Of a stretch of 64,000 nucleotides of DNA, positions 1 through 8,810 are shown in pieces. A program made the translations under genes and the position numbers. A model generated the notes under the pieces. The model made no database searches, was not told the DNA's origin, and worked only from the letters and a program-made list of their open reading frames with translations. Position 1 is the first letter of the stretch; each line of letters starts with the position of its first letter. The stretch is taken from assembly GCF_014843845.1 (NCBI RefSeq), contig NZ_JHQS01000127.1:30795-94794 (forward strand). Direction: 5' to 3'. Source of the stretch: Mesorhizobium amorphae. Its GTDB lineage: Bacteria > Pseudomonadota > Alphaproteobacteria > Rhizobiales > Rhizobiaceae.

Positions 1-1
1 T

Positions 2-1633
2 GCCGGCGACATCAGCGTCCATGTCATTTCGGGAACCGAGCGCGGCATCGAGGCCAACGCCAGGAGCGTAAAGGCGGCGGACGAGCAGTGGCAGTTCGAG
101 ATCTGGCCCTATCTCAAGGCCACGGCCTTCGTCACCGGCTCGCTCGCCTTTGCCGTGCTTCTCGACCAGTTTCTCGACGTCCGCAACCTCGCGATCATCT
201 TCCTCATCGGGGTGTTGACCTCGGCGGTGACCGGCGGGCTCTGGCCGGCGCTGTACGCCTGTTTCGTCAGCGCCCTTGCCTTCAACTTCTTTTTCCTGGA
301 GCCGCGCTACACGCTGACGATCCGGGACCCGGAAAGCATCGTCGCGCTTGCTGTCTTCCTCGTTGTCGCCGTCATCGCCAGCAATCTGACCGCGCGCGTG
401 CAGCGCCAGGCGATCGCCGCCCGCTCCCGGGCACGGGCCACGGAAGATATCTATCTCTTTTCAAAGAAGCTCGCCGGCGCCGGCACGCTCGACGACGTGC
501 TGTGGGCCACCGCCTTCCAGATCGCCTCGATGCTGAAGCTGCGGGTCGTGCTGCTCCTGCCCGAGAACGGCACGATCACCGTCAAGGCCGGCTATCCGCC
601 CGACGACACGCTGGCCGAGGCCGACATCGCGGCCGCCCGCTGGGCCTGGGAGCACGACCGCGCCGCGGGGCGTGGCGCCGACACGCTGCCCGGCGCAAAG
701 CGCCTTTACCTTCCCCTGCGCACGGGGCGCACGGCCGTCGGCGTCGTCGGCCTCGACAATGACAAGCAGGGGCCGCTGCTGACACCGGAGCAGCAGCGTC
801 TGCTCGACGCGCTCGCCGACCAGGCAGCCGTCGCCATCGAGCGCATCCAACTTGTCGCCGACGTCGACCGCGCCAAGCTCGCGGCGGAGGCCGACCGTTT
901 GCGCTCGGCGCTGCTGACCTCGATCTCGCATGACCTGAAGACGCCGCTCGCCGCCATCATGGGCGCCGCCGGCACGCTCCGCGAATTCGCGCCGGCGCTG
1001 CCCGAGAAGGACCGGGCCGAGCTGTTGTCGACCGTGCTCGATGAATCCGAGCGGCTGAACCGCTTCATTGCCAATTTGCTCGACATGACCAAGATCGAAT
1101 CCGGCGCCATGGAGCCGAACTACGCCTTCCATTTTGTCGGCGACATCGTCGGCTCGGCCTTGAGCCGGGCGCACAAGATCATCGAGGAGCACAAGACCGA
1201 GATAGACATCCCCTCCGATCTGCCGATGCTGCGGCTCGACCCGGTCCTGTTCGAACAGGCGTTGTTCAATCTCCTAGACAACGCCGCGAAATATGCGCCG
1301 CCCGGATCGACGATCCGGCTGCAGGGCTGGGTCGACAATGGCTTCGTCATCCTGCAGATCATGGACGAGGGTCCGGGCATTCCACCTGCCGACCTGGAGC
1401 GGATTTTCGACAGCTTCTACCGGGTGCGCAAACGCGACCAGGTGCGCGCCGGCACCGGCCTTGGCCTGTCGATCTGCCGTGGTTTCATCGAAGCGATGGG
1501 AGGCACCATCTCGGCGGCAAACCGGACAGACCGCCCGGGCGCGATCTTCACCATCCGCATGCCGGTGCCGACGGACCTGCCTGAGGTGACCGAACCCAAA
1601 TCGGACGACCAGACTGTTGGTGATTTGGCATGA
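2..1633 (+). CDS. kdpD: KdpD osmosensitive K+ sensor histidine kinase, C-terminal part (5' end outside the window)
   Basis: The gene enters from the left edge in the frame starting at base 2, so about 543 of the family's roughly 900 residues are present. The N-terminal KdpD/USP domains are missing only because of the window edge. What remains is a four-helix membrane block (about residues 33-130), a GAF-like region, and a full kinase core: H-box 'SISHDLKTPL' near residue 308, N-box 'NLLDNAAKYA', and G-boxes 'DEGPGIP' and 'GTGLGLSI'. The kinase senses low K+ or turgor and phosphorylates KdpE, which activates the kdpFABC K+ ATPase genes. Those genes are expected upstream but not visible. The stop overlaps the kdpE start by four bases (ATGA), indicating translational coupling. 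Confidence 0.95.
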   Translation, partial: AGDISVHVISGTERGIEANARSVKAADEQWQFEIWPYLKATAFVTGSLAFAVLLDQFLDVRNLAIIFLIGVLTSAVTGGLWPALYACFVSALAFNFFFLEPRYTLTIRDPESIVALAVFLVVAVIASNLTARVQRQAIAARSRARATEDIYLFSKKLAGAGTLDDVLWATAFQIASMLKLRVVLLLPENGTITVKAGYPPDDTLAEADIAAARWAWEHDRAAGRGADTLPGAKRLYLPLRTGRTAVGVVGLDNDKQGPLLTPEQQRLLDALADQAAVAIERIQLVADVDRAKLAAEADRLRSALLTSISHDLKTPLAAIMGAAGTLREFAPALPEKDRAELLSTVLDESERLNRFIANLLDMTKIESGAMEPNYAFHFVGDIVGSALSRAHKIIEEHKTEIDIPSDLPMLRLDPVLFEQALFNLLDNAAKYAPPGSTIRLQGWVDNGFVILQIMDEGPGIPPADLERIFDSFYRVRKRDQVRAGTGLGLSICRGFIEAMGGTISAANRTDRPGAIFTIRMPVPTDLPEVTEPKSDDQTVGDLA

Positions 1634-2322
1634 CGCATCAGAACGTCACCATATTGGTCGTCGACGACGAACCGCCTATCCGCAAACTGCTTCGCGTCGG
1701 CCTCGGCAGCCAGGGCTATTCGGTCTCGGAGGCGCCAAACGCAAAGGCGGCGATCGAACTCGTGGAAACCGAGCAGCCTGACCTGATCCTGCTCGACCTC
1801 GGTCTGCCCGGCATGACCGGCCACGAGCTGCTCGGCAAGTGGCGCGACGACGGCCTCGATATTCCGGTGGTCATCCTGTCCAGCCGCACCGACGAGACCG
1901 GTATCGTCCAGGCGCTCGAGCTCGGCGCCGATGATTATGTCACCAAGCCGTTCGGCATGAACGAGCTCATCGCGCGCATCCGCGTGGCGCTGCGACACAA
2001 GTTCCAGCAGCAGGGCGAGAAGCCGGTGTTCCACACCGGCGACCTCATGGTCGACCTGGTCAAGCGCATCGTCAAGGTCGAAGGCAAGGAGGTAAAACTC
2101 TCGCCGAAGGAATACGACATATTGCGCATCCTGGTGCAGCACGCCGGCAAGGTGCTGACCCACCATTTCCTGCTGAAACAGGTCTGGGGCGATTCCACCG
2201 ATGTGCAATATCTCAGGGTCTACGTCCGCCAGCTCAGGCAGAAGATCGAGAAGACGCCCGACCAGCCGCGCTACATCACCACCGAGACCGGCGTCGGATA
2301 TCGCCTGCGCGAGGTCGACTGA
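1630..2322 (+). CDS. kdpE: KdpE response regulator (OmpR/PhoB type)
   Basis: 230 residues: an N-terminal receiver domain with the acidic pair in 'LVVDDEPP', phospho-acceptor Asp in 'LILLDLGLPG' and the conserved Lys in 'YVTKPFG'. A C-terminal winged-helix DNA-binding domain follows ('LSPKEYDILRIL', 'YLRVYVRQLRQKIE', 'TETGVGYRL'). It overlaps kdpD by four bases. Its role, activating kdpFABC when phosphorylated by KdpD, is taken from the family and the pairing with kdpD. No clear terminator follows. Confidence 0.95.
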   Translation: MTHQNVTILVVDDEPPIRKLLRVGLGSQGYSVSEAPNAKAAIELVETEQPDLILLDLGLPGMTGHELLGKWRDDGLDIPVVILSSRTDETGIVQALELGADDYVTKPFGMNELIARIRVALRHKFQQQGEKPVFHTGDLMVDLVKRIVKVEGKEVKLSPKEYDILRILVQHAGKVLTHHFLLKQVWGDSTDVQYLRVYVRQLRQKIEKTPDQPRYITTETGVGYRLREVD

Positions 2323-2361
2323 GCGCGGTCAAACACGCCCTGAGCGTTCGCGCGGCGGCGC

Positions 2362-2541
2362 TCAGTCGGCCGAGAGTTCGGCAGTCCTGGCCGGCGCGCC
2401 GCCGCCGTTGAGCGAGATGGCGAAGCTGATCGGTTGTCCCGAATCCACCGCGACCGCATTGATCTTCAAGGTGGTGCCGTTCTGCAGCAGTGGCATGATG
2501 TCGGCGTTGAACGCCACCATGGCACCGCCGGTCAAATGCCC
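2362..2541 (-). pseudogene. C-terminal remnant resembling invasion-associated locus B (IalB) family
   Basis: The minus strand reads about 60 residues ending '...FAISLNGGGAPARTAELSAD' before a stop at 2362. The pattern is a hydrophobic strand, then 'LLQNGTTLKINAVA', then 'ISFAISLNG', then 'RTAEL'. It resembles the end of IalB-type periplasmic proteins as I remember them. Upstream of about 2541 the frame dissolves into sequence with no family resemblance, overlapping the 5' side of the plus-strand gene at 2579. No signal peptide or N-terminal domain is present. I read it as a truncated gene end. The family assignment is by eye only. Confidence 0.4.
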
Positions 2542-2578
2542 TATATAAATGGCAGGTTCTTCACTCGGGAGCGGATCG

Positions 2579-2878
2579 ATGCCGCAGCTTCGTCTATCGA
2601 CGGTCTTCATGTCGGCCATGCTGGCAACAGTCATGCTGCCGGTCGCAGCCCCGTATGCCTTGGCGCAAGCCGTTACTCCAGCAAATCGTAATATTCTGAT
2701 CCAGCAGAACGACTTGCAGGCCTTGCAAAACAGGATGCAGCGGCGGCAATTCCAGCAACAGCAGCAGCAATATCGCGCCGAGGATCGCCAAATCGTGCCG
2801 CAGCCTCGACCGCAGGTGCCGATGGTCAAGCCGCCTTGCCAGGTGCTGGGCAACGCAATTCTGACGGGTTGCCGCTGA
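2579..2878 (+). CDS. Small exported Gln-rich protein of unknown function
   Basis: 99 residues from the ATG at 2579 (preceded by 'GGGAGCGG'); an in-frame ATG at 2549 would add 10 residues and hide the signal peptide. The protein opens with a typical signal peptide (hydrophobic stretch ending 'PYALAQA', cleavage near residue 30). A Gln/Arg-rich low-complexity segment follows ('RRQFQQQQQQYR'), then a Pro-rich linker, then a tail with two Cys ('PPCQVLG', 'LTGCR') that could form a disulfide. Likely periplasmic. I do not recognise a family. Confidence 0.6.
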   Translation: MPQLRLSTVFMSAMLATVMLPVAAPYALAQAVTPANRNILIQQNDLQALQNRMQRRQFQQQQQQYRAEDRQIVPQPRPQVPMVKPPCQVLGNAILTGCR

Positions 2879-3012
2879 CAAGCCGGCATTTTCGATTTAT
2901 TTAGCCGACTTATCTGCCGGAATGTCACATTGCATCGAGGGCGGATTTGGGGTTTGCACGGGCAGCATCTCTCTCGCGCAACGGAGATGCTGTCTCGTCC
3001 GGGTTTTCGCAC

Positions 3013-3489
3013 ATGGCAACGACCAACAAAAAAGTGGTACGCAAGGCAAAGCGAGGCGAACGCATCCGCCAGGTCGCGGCCATTCCCTTCCGGCTGGGCG
3101 CGGATGGCGATATCGAGGTCATGCTGGTCACGTCGCGCACGACCAGGCGCTTCATCGTGCCCAAGGGCTGGCCGATGAAGGGCAAGAGCGGGCGCAGGGC
3201 AGCCACGATCGAGGCGCAGGAAGAAGCCGGCGTTCTCGGCAAGACATTGAAAGAACCGGCCGGCACCTATTCCTACTGGAAAAGGCTGGAGAACGGCTTC
3301 ATCCGTGTCGACGTCGTTGTCTACCTGCTGGAGGTGACCGAGGAACTGGCGAACTGGCAGGAGGCCGAAAGCCGGCAGCGGGCATGGCTGGCGCCGGAAG
3401 ACGCGGCGCTGCTCATCGACGAGCCGGATCTTTCCACGCTGCTCAGGGATTTGAAGCTCCCCCAGGCTGAGCCCGCCGGCGGGCTCTGA
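3013..3489 (+). CDS. Nudix hydrolase (diphosphoinositol-polyphosphate-hydrolase-like)
   Basis: 158 residues from the ATG at 3013; a longer in-frame ATG at 2947 only adds low-complexity sequence. A divergent Nudix box is visible at 'GKSGRRAATIEAQEEAGV' in the usual place after 'VPKGWPMK'; the 'PKGWPMKGKS' lead-in is typical of the short bacterial DIPP/ApnA-like branch. The EExG metal-binding core is intact ('QEEAGV'). It probably hydrolyses a nucleoside-diphosphate-linked or polyphosphate substrate, which cannot be named from sequence. It stands alone, converging on the gene that ends at 3499. Confidence 0.85.
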   Translation: MATTNKKVVRKAKRGERIRQVAAIPFRLGADGDIEVMLVTSRTTRRFIVPKGWPMKGKSGRRAATIEAQEEAGVLGKTLKEPAGTYSYWKRLENGFIRVDVVVYLLEVTEELANWQEAESRQRAWLAPEDAALLIDEPDLSTLLRDLKLPQAEPAGGL

Positions 3490-3498
3490 CGCGTCGCC

Positions 3499-4350
3499 TC
3501 AGTTGCTTTCCTCGTCGCGCCCGGGAAATGGCCGCACAGGCGTGCCTGTATAGGCCCACAGCCATTCCCGTGGCAGCGGCCCCTTGTTGCGGTCGCTCTG
3601 CTGCGATTGCTCCCACGCATGCGCCAATATGCCGACCGAGCGCGACAGCACGAACAGGCCGCGCGTCAGCGCCGGCGGAAAGCCGAGCTCGCCATAGATC
3701 ACGGCGGTAGCGCCATCGATGTTGAGCGGGATAGTTTTGCCCTTGCGCCGCGCAAGCTCGACCTCAATCGCTTCGGCGATGTCGGCGAAGCGCCCGCCGA
3801 TGACGCCGCGCGCGGCAAAATCGCGGGTCACTTCGATGAGGCGCGGGGCGCGTGGATCGACGGGATGGAAGCGATGGCCGAAACCCGGCACATAGCCCTT
3901 TTCCTCGGCGAGGAACCGATCGAGCCGCGCCGTGACGGCATCGGCAAGCGCCGTGCCTTGATCCATCGCCGCGGCAACATCGCCATAGAAGGAAAGCGCC
4001 TGTTCGCCGGCGCCGCCATGCACGTCGCCGAGCACATTGATGGCCGAGGCCATGGCGCTGTTGATGCCGACGCCGCAGGTCGCCGCCATGCGGGCAATGG
4101 CGATCGATGGCGCCTGCGGACCGTGATCGACGGCCGCGCCCAGCGCGATGCCAAGCAGCGCCGCCTGCTCCTCGCCTGGCAGTTCGCCGCGCAGCATCAG
4201 CCAGATCATCGCCGGAAAGCTGACGCCGCCGATCAGCTCCTGGATTTCATAGCCGCGCAGCCGGATCACGCCTGGCCGCATCTCGATGATATCGGTCTGC
4301 CACCACTCCTCGCCGCGCTCGCGGCCGGTCTTTTTCTCCGGACCGCTCAT
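3499..4350 (-). CDS. Citrate-synthase-fold citryl-CoA lyase-like protein
   Basis: 283 residues, much shorter than citrate synthase (about 430) and near the size of citryl-CoA lyase (Ccl). Active-site elements of the citrate synthase superfamily are visible: His in 'DVHGGAGEQ', 'GFGHRFHP', Asp in 'LNIDGATAV', and the late 'SRSVGILAHAWEQ'. The ATG at 4350 was chosen because it overlaps the stop of the upstream CoA-transferase gene (4-base ATGA overlap); the open frame continues upstream only as a shadow. It probably cleaves or forms a 3-hydroxy-3-carboxyacyl-CoA. The adjacent CoA-transferase and tricarboxylate transporter suggest cleavage of an imported acid after activation. Confidence 0.8.
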   Translation of the reverse strand: MSGPEKKTGRERGEEWWQTDIIEMRPGVIRLRGYEIQELIGGVSFPAMIWLMLRGELPGEEQAALLGIALGAAVDHGPQAPSIAIARMAATCGVGINSAMASAINVLGDVHGGAGEQALSFYGDVAAAMDQGTALADAVTARLDRFLAEEKGYVPGFGHRFHPVDPRAPRLIEVTRDFAARGVIGGRFADIAEAIEVELARRKGKTIPLNIDGATAVIYGELGFPPALTRGLFVLSRSVGILAHAWEQSQQSDRNKGPLPREWLWAYTGTPVRPFPGRDEESN

Positions 4351-5531
4351 GCCCGCGCCCTTGTCTTGGCGCGCGGCGGCAGGTCGGCGAAAATCTCGTC
4401 CATGTGCTCGCCCAGCACCGGTGGCGCCCTGGTCGGCAAGGGGGCCGCGCCGTCGACCATGAAACCGCCGCGCACGACGGTCAGCGGCGTGTCCAGGCCT
4501 GGCAGGCCGTCGAAGCGCGTGGTCATGTTGCGTTCGATGACTTGCTTTTCGTCGAGCACTTGCGGAATCGTCAGCACCCGCCCCGCCGGCACGCCGGCGC
4601 GGTTGAGCTTCGCTTCCCAGGCGGCTGCCGAGGCGCCCGCCAGGGCTTCCTCGATCAACCCCTTTAGCGCGGCGCGATTCTGCTTGCGCGTCTCGCGCTC
4701 GGCAAAGCGTGGATCCAACGCCAGTTCCGGCCGCCCGATCAACTGGCAAAGCGTAACGAACTGCTCCTGCTTGTTGGCGGCGATGTTGAGCAGGCCGTCG
4801 CCAGTGCGAAACGCTCCCGACGGTGCCGCCGTCATATTCTCGTTGCCCATCGGCTGCGGCTCGACGCCGGCCGTCAGATAGTTGGACACCGGCCAGCCCA
4901 ATGCCGAGAGCGTGCATTCCAGCATCGACACGTCCAGGAAGGCGCCCTCGCCGGACACTTTCTGCTTCACCAGTGCCGCGGCGATCGCAAAAGCCCCGAC
5001 CAGCCCGCCCAGCGTGTCGGCGACCGGGTAGCCGACGCGCAATGGCGCCGTCTCCGGCGTGCCGGTGATGCTCATGATGCCGGAAAGGCCCTGGATGATC
5101 TGGTCATAGGCTGGATTGTCGCGCATCGGCCCGGTCTGGCCGAACCCCGATATGGCGCAATAGACAAGGCCGGGGCGGACCTCTTTCAGCCTCTCATAGC
5201 CGAGGCCAAGTCGGTCCATGACCCCCGGCCGGAAATTCTCGACCAGTGCGTCGGCGGAGGCGACCAGATCGAGGAAGCGCTCGCGATCGACTTCCTTCTT
5301 CAGATCGAGCACCACCGATCGTTTGCCGGCGTTCTGCGCCAGGAACGAGGCGCCCATGCCGGCCTGGTTAAGTTTCGGCGAGGCACCGAGCTGACGCGCC
5401 AGGTCGCCGCCTTGCGGCGTCTCGACCTTGATCACATCGGCGCCGAGCAGTGCCAGCTGGTAGGCGCAGTACGGGCCGGCCAGCACATTGGTCAGATCGA
5501 GGACGCGGATGCCGGAAAGCAGATCGGTCAT
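4347..5531 (-). CDS. CaiB/BaiF family (type III) CoA-transferase
   Basis: 394 residues, normal family length. The N-terminus 'GIRVLDLTNVLAGPYCAYQLALLGADVIKVE' pattern (long form split here: 'RVLDLTNVLAGP', 'LGADVIKVE') is diagnostic. The catalytic Asp region 'NPAYDQIIQGLSG' and the later 'LGEHMDEI' end are also typical. These enzymes move CoA between carboxylic acids. It lies between a TTT permease gene (16 bp upstream in transcription order) and the lyase-like gene (4-base overlap), so it probably activates the imported carboxylate. Neither CoA donor nor acceptor can be read from sequence. Confidence 0.92.
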   Translation of the reverse strand: MTDLLSGIRVLDLTNVLAGPYCAYQLALLGADVIKVETPQGGDLARQLGASPKLNQAGMGASFLAQNAGKRSVVLDLKKEVDRERFLDLVASADALVENFRPGVMDRLGLGYERLKEVRPGLVYCAISGFGQTGPMRDNPAYDQIIQGLSGIMSITGTPETAPLRVGYPVADTLGGLVGAFAIAAALVKQKVSGEGAFLDVSMLECTLSALGWPVSNYLTAGVEPQPMGNENMTAAPSGAFRTGDGLLNIAANKQEQFVTLCQLIGRPELALDPRFAERETRKQNRAALKGLIEEALAGASAAAWEAKLNRAGVPAGRVLTIPQVLDEKQVIERNMTTRFDGLPGLDTPLTVVRGGFMVDGAAPLPTRAPPVLGEHMDEIFADLPPRAKTRARA

Positions 5532-5546
5532 GATGCTCCAGACAGG

Positions 5547-7070
5547 TCAGGCATCGCCGGGCACATTCTCTGGCCCGCGCCGCCGGCGATGCTCGATGAA
5601 GGCCCAGATATGCGGCCCCGCCAGGCCGATGAAGGCCAGCGTCAGCAGCGTCAGCGACAGCTTGTGCGTGTAGAACACCGACCAGTCGCCATTCGAGATG
5701 GTCATCGCCCGACGGAACTGCGTCTCGGCCAGCGGCCCGAGGATCATGCCGATGATCACAGGCGCGGTCGGGAAATCGAAGCGCCGCATCAGGAAGCCGG
5801 CAGCACCCAGCAGATACAGGATCACCAGATCGATCGGCGATTGCGAGATGCCGTAGGTGCCGACGGTGGCAAAGACCAGGATGCCCGCATAGAGCTGCGG
5901 CGCCGGGATTTTCAACAGCCGCACCCAGAGCCCGATCAGCGGCAAATTGAGGATGACCAGGATGACGTTGGCGATGAACAGGCTGGCGATCAGGCCCCAA
6001 ACCAGATTGGCCTGCGTCGTCAAGAGCAGCGGCCCTGGATTGATGCCGTAGCTCTGGAAGGCCGACAGCATGATCGCCGCGGTCGCCGAGGTCGGCAGGC
6101 CGAGCGTCAGCATCGGCACCAGCACGCCGGCGGCCGAGGCATTGTTGGCCGCTTCCGGACCGGCAACGCCTTCGATGGCGCCGACCGTGCCGAACTCCTC
6201 CTTGTGTTTCGAAAGCTTCTTCTCGATGGCGTAGGACAGGAAGGTCGGGATTTCGGCGCCGCCGGCCGGCATGGCGCCGATCGGAAAGCCGATCGCCGCA
6301 CCGCGCAGCCACGCCTTCCACGAGCGTCCCCATTCGGCCGCGGTCATGTAGAGCGAGCCTTTCAGTGGCACGATCTCGTCCTTGCCGGCGTAGCGGCGCG
6401 ACGCCATGTAGAGCGTCTCGCCGACCGCGAACAGGCCGACCGCAACGATGATGACGTCGACACCGTCGAGCAGTTCGCCCATGCCGAAAGTGAAGCGTGG
6501 CTGGCCCGTCTGCAGGTCGACGCCGATCATGCCAATGACGAAGCCGGCGAACAGGCTGGTGAGCCCCCGCACCGACGACGAGCCGAGCACCGCCGACACG
6601 GTGATGAAGGCCAGCACCATCAGCGAGAAATACTCGGCCGGCCCGAATGCCAGCGCGAACTTGACCACGATCGGCGCCAGGAAGGCGACGCCCAGAGTGC
6701 CGATGGTGCCGGCGACAAAGGAGCCGATCGCCGACGTCGCCAATGCCGCGCCGCCGCGGCCGGAGCGCGCCATCCTGTTGCCTTCCAGCGCCGTGACGAT
6801 GGTGGCGCTTTCGCCCGGCGTGTTGAGCAGGATCGACGTCGTCGAGCCGCCATACATAGCACCGTAATAGATACCGGCGAACAGGATGAAGGAGGCCTCC
6901 GGCGCCACCTGGTAGGTGATCGGCAAGAGCAAGGCGATGGTCAGCGCCGGCCCGAGGCCGGGCAGCACGCCGATCGCCGTTCCCAATGTCGTGCCGAGCA
7001 GGCACCACATGAGGTTGACCGGCGTGAAGGCGACCGAAAATCCATGGGCGAGCTGATTGAGAGTTTCCAT
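5547..7070 (-). CDS. tctA: Tripartite tricarboxylate transporter large membrane subunit TctA
   Basis: 507 residues with about 12 hydrophobic segments. TctA signatures are 'GVLPGLGPALTIALLLP', 'YYGAMYGGSTTSILLN', 'PGESATIVTALEG', and the second-half repeat 'AGPEAANNASAAGVLVPMLTLGLP'. It is the channel-forming inner-membrane subunit of a TTT secondary transporter. It follows tctB by 4 bp with 'GAGGGG' upstream of its ATG, and leads into the CoA-transferase gene 15 bp downstream. The substrate is unknown. Confidence 0.95.
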   Translation of the reverse strand: METLNQLAHGFSVAFTPVNLMWCLLGTTLGTAIGVLPGLGPALTIALLLPITYQVAPEASFILFAGIYYGAMYGGSTTSILLNTPGESATIVTALEGNRMARSGRGGAALATSAIGSFVAGTIGTLGVAFLAPIVVKFALAFGPAEYFSLMVLAFITVSAVLGSSSVRGLTSLFAGFVIGMIGVDLQTGQPRFTFGMGELLDGVDVIIVAVGLFAVGETLYMASRRYAGKDEIVPLKGSLYMTAAEWGRSWKAWLRGAAIGFPIGAMPAGGAEIPTFLSYAIEKKLSKHKEEFGTVGAIEGVAGPEAANNASAAGVLVPMLTLGLPTSATAAIMLSAFQSYGINPGPLLLTTQANLVWGLIASLFIANVILVILNLPLIGLWVRLLKIPAPQLYAGILVFATVGTYGISQSPIDLVILYLLGAAGFLMRRFDFPTAPVIIGMILGPLAETQFRRAMTISNGDWSVFYTHKLSLTLLTLAFIGLAGPHIWAFIEHRRRRGPENVPGDA

Positions 7071-7074
7071 CGCT

Positions 7075-7611
7075 TCAGCCCCTCGCCATGCCGATGATCG
7101 CGTTGATGACCGTGTTCAGCGGGTTCTCGATGAAGCCGGCGCCGATGTTGACACCAAGCGCTCTGGCGAAACCGAAATAGGCCGCGAGCGCCAGGATCAG
7201 TCCAAGCAGTGCATCGCGCAACGGATGCTTGCTGCCGAACCCGTAGCAGATGAGGACGAACATGATCACCGAGGCGGCGGTGAAGCCCAGCGGATGGATC
7301 AGCAGCAGGTTGGCGACCAGTCCGGCAGCCACGAAGCCCATCGCCTTCCAGTCGGTCGGCGTTTCCTTTTCCTCCGCCGGCTGCCAGCCGCCCCTCAGCG
7401 CGGCGACGATGAGGAGCAGGGAAAGCACCAACATGCCTGTCATGGTGAGATAGGGAAAGACGGTCGGGCCGACCTTGGAGTAAAGCGGCGATACCGGGAT
7501 CGCCAGCGTCTGCCAGGCCACGGCCGCGGCGCAGGCGAGAAGCCCGATGCCGATCAACAGTTCGGGCATTGCAAGGTGCCGCGGCGGCTCCTGCTGGTCG
7601 CTGGTGCTCAT
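7075..7611 (-). CDS. tctB: Tripartite tricarboxylate transporter small membrane subunit TctB
   Basis: 178 residues with four predicted helices and the TctB-type pattern 'LYSKVGPTVFPYLTM' after the first helix. A charged cytoplasmic loop ('EEKETPTDW') follows, then two more helices. A strong ribosome-binding site (GGGAGGACATTC) precedes the ATG at 7611. It lies between tctC, from which it is separated by 130 bp with a terminator-like hairpin, and tctA (4 bp). It is the poorly conserved small subunit that works with TctA in the inner membrane. Confidence 0.9.
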   Translation of the reverse strand: MSTSDQQEPPRHLAMPELLIGIGLLACAAAVAWQTLAIPVSPLYSKVGPTVFPYLTMTGMLVLSLLLIVAALRGGWQPAEEKETPTDWKAMGFVAAGLVANLLLIHPLGFTAASVIMFVLICYGFGSKHPLRDALLGLILALAAYFGFARALGVNIGAGFIENPLNTVINAIIGMARG

Positions 7612-7705
7612 GAATGTCCTCCCAAGATGGCCGGCCTCCCACGGCCGGCCCTGACCGCAGTCTTACCCGCGATGGATCACATGTCCATGCGGTTGCGGAG
7701 CCTCC

Positions 7706-7730
7706 AAAAAGGGGCGGCGCGGGCCGCCCC
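7706..7730 (-). terminator. Intrinsic terminator/attenuator between tctC and tctB
   Basis: On the minus strand an 8-bp perfect GC stem (7711-7718 with 7723-7730, 4-nt loop) is followed at once by five T residues (7706-7710). It lies 12 bp after the tctC stop and about 95 bp before tctB. A second GGCCGGCC inverted repeat is at 7629-7650. Partial termination here would make more binding protein than membrane subunits. Confidence 0.75.
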
Positions 7731-7741
7731 CTTGGAAAGCA

Positions 7742-8719
7742 TCAGGCGAGGCCGAGATCCTTGAGGATCGCAGCGATACGGGCCGTGTCCTCGGTGAGGA
7801 ACTTGGCATAGTCGTCACCGGTGAGCAGGATCTGCGTCCAGTTGCGGTTCTTGCACTCCGTTGCCCAGGCCTCGCTCTTGGCCATGGTCTCGATCAGCGT
7901 GACCATGGCGGCCTTGTCGGCGTCCGAGACACCGGGCGGTGCAAAGACGCCGCGCCAGTTGAACAGTTCGACATCGATGCCGGCCTCCTTCAGCGTCGGC
8001 GCGTCGATGCCATCCTGGCGCTTGTCGGCGGAGATCGCGAGCAGCCGCAGCGCGCCCGCTTTGACCTGTTCGGCGAACTCGCCATAGCCGGAAATGCCGG
8101 CAGCGACCTGGTTGCCGAGCAGAGCCGAAAGGGCCTCGCCACCGCCGGCGAACGGCACGTAGGAAAGGTTGGTCGCCGGCACGCCGGCCGTCTTGGCGAT
8201 CAGGCCGAACAGAATATGGTCCGAGCCGCCGGCGGAACCGCCGGCCACCGGCACCTTGGTCGGATCCGCCTTCAGCGCGGCGACGAAATCGGCGGCCGTC
8301 TTGAACGGCGAGGCGGCCGGCACCACCAGCGCTTCGAATTCGCCGGTGAGGCGCGCGATCGGCGTCACCTCGGTGAGGTTGTTGGCCGACTTGTTGGCGA
8401 TGATGGCACCGACCATGACCATGCCGGCCACCATCAGCGAATTGCCCTTGCCGTTCCACTGGTTGACGAACTGCGGCAGGCCGACCGTGCCGCCGGCGCC
8501 GCCGACATTGGTGATCTGCGAGCCGGAGATCAGCTTCTCGGAACGCAGCACCTGGTCGATGGTGCGCGCCGTCTGGTCCCAGCCGCCACCGGGCGCCGCC
8601 GGCACGAAGATCTGGATCTGCGGTGCGTCCTGTGCGAAAGCGGGTGTGAAGTGCAGTGCGGCGAAACCGGCGGCGCCTGCCGCGGCGGTGCTTGTCAGGA
8701 ATTTACGTCTGTTCAGCAT
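7742..8719 (-). CDS. tctC: TctC-family periplasmic solute-binding protein
   Basis: 325 residues starting at the ATG at 8719, preceded by an ideal GGAGGAATCCC ribosome-binding site; the longer open frame to 8761 lacks one. The N-terminus 'NRRKFLTSTAAAGAAG' with 'TPAFAQ' cleavage looks like a twin-arginine (Tat) signal peptide. TctC/Bug family landmarks are 'FVPAAPGGGWDQTAR', 'NVGGAGGTVGL' and 'PVAGGSAGGSDHI'. It captures a carboxylate in the periplasm for TctAB. First gene of the tctCBA-CoA-transferase-lyase unit, divergent from the IclR gene. Confidence 0.93.
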   Translation of the reverse strand: MLNRRKFLTSTAAAGAAGFAALHFTPAFAQDAPQIQIFVPAAPGGGWDQTARTIDQVLRSEKLISGSQITNVGGAGGTVGLPQFVNQWNGKGNSLMVAGMVMVGAIIANKSANNLTEVTPIARLTGEFEALVVPAASPFKTAADFVAALKADPTKVPVAGGSAGGSDHILFGLIAKTAGVPATNLSYVPFAGGGEALSALLGNQVAAGISGYGEFAEQVKAGALRLLAISADKRQDGIDAPTLKEAGIDVELFNWRGVFAPPGVSDADKAAMVTLIETMAKSEAWATECKNRNWTQILLTGDDYAKFLTEDTARIAAILKDLGLA

Positions 8720-8810
8720 GGGATTCCTCCAAATCGCGACACCTCCTCCGGTGCCTGCCAAAAACGTGGCCTGAATTCAGACCCGCCATCAAGTTCAAGC
8801 AGATGTTACC

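Noticed and set aside
5412..7097. Plus-strand open frame of 561 codons opposite tctA
   Set aside because: tctA motifs and gene spacing fit the minus strand; the plus frame is an antisense shadow rich in Arg, Gln and Asp.
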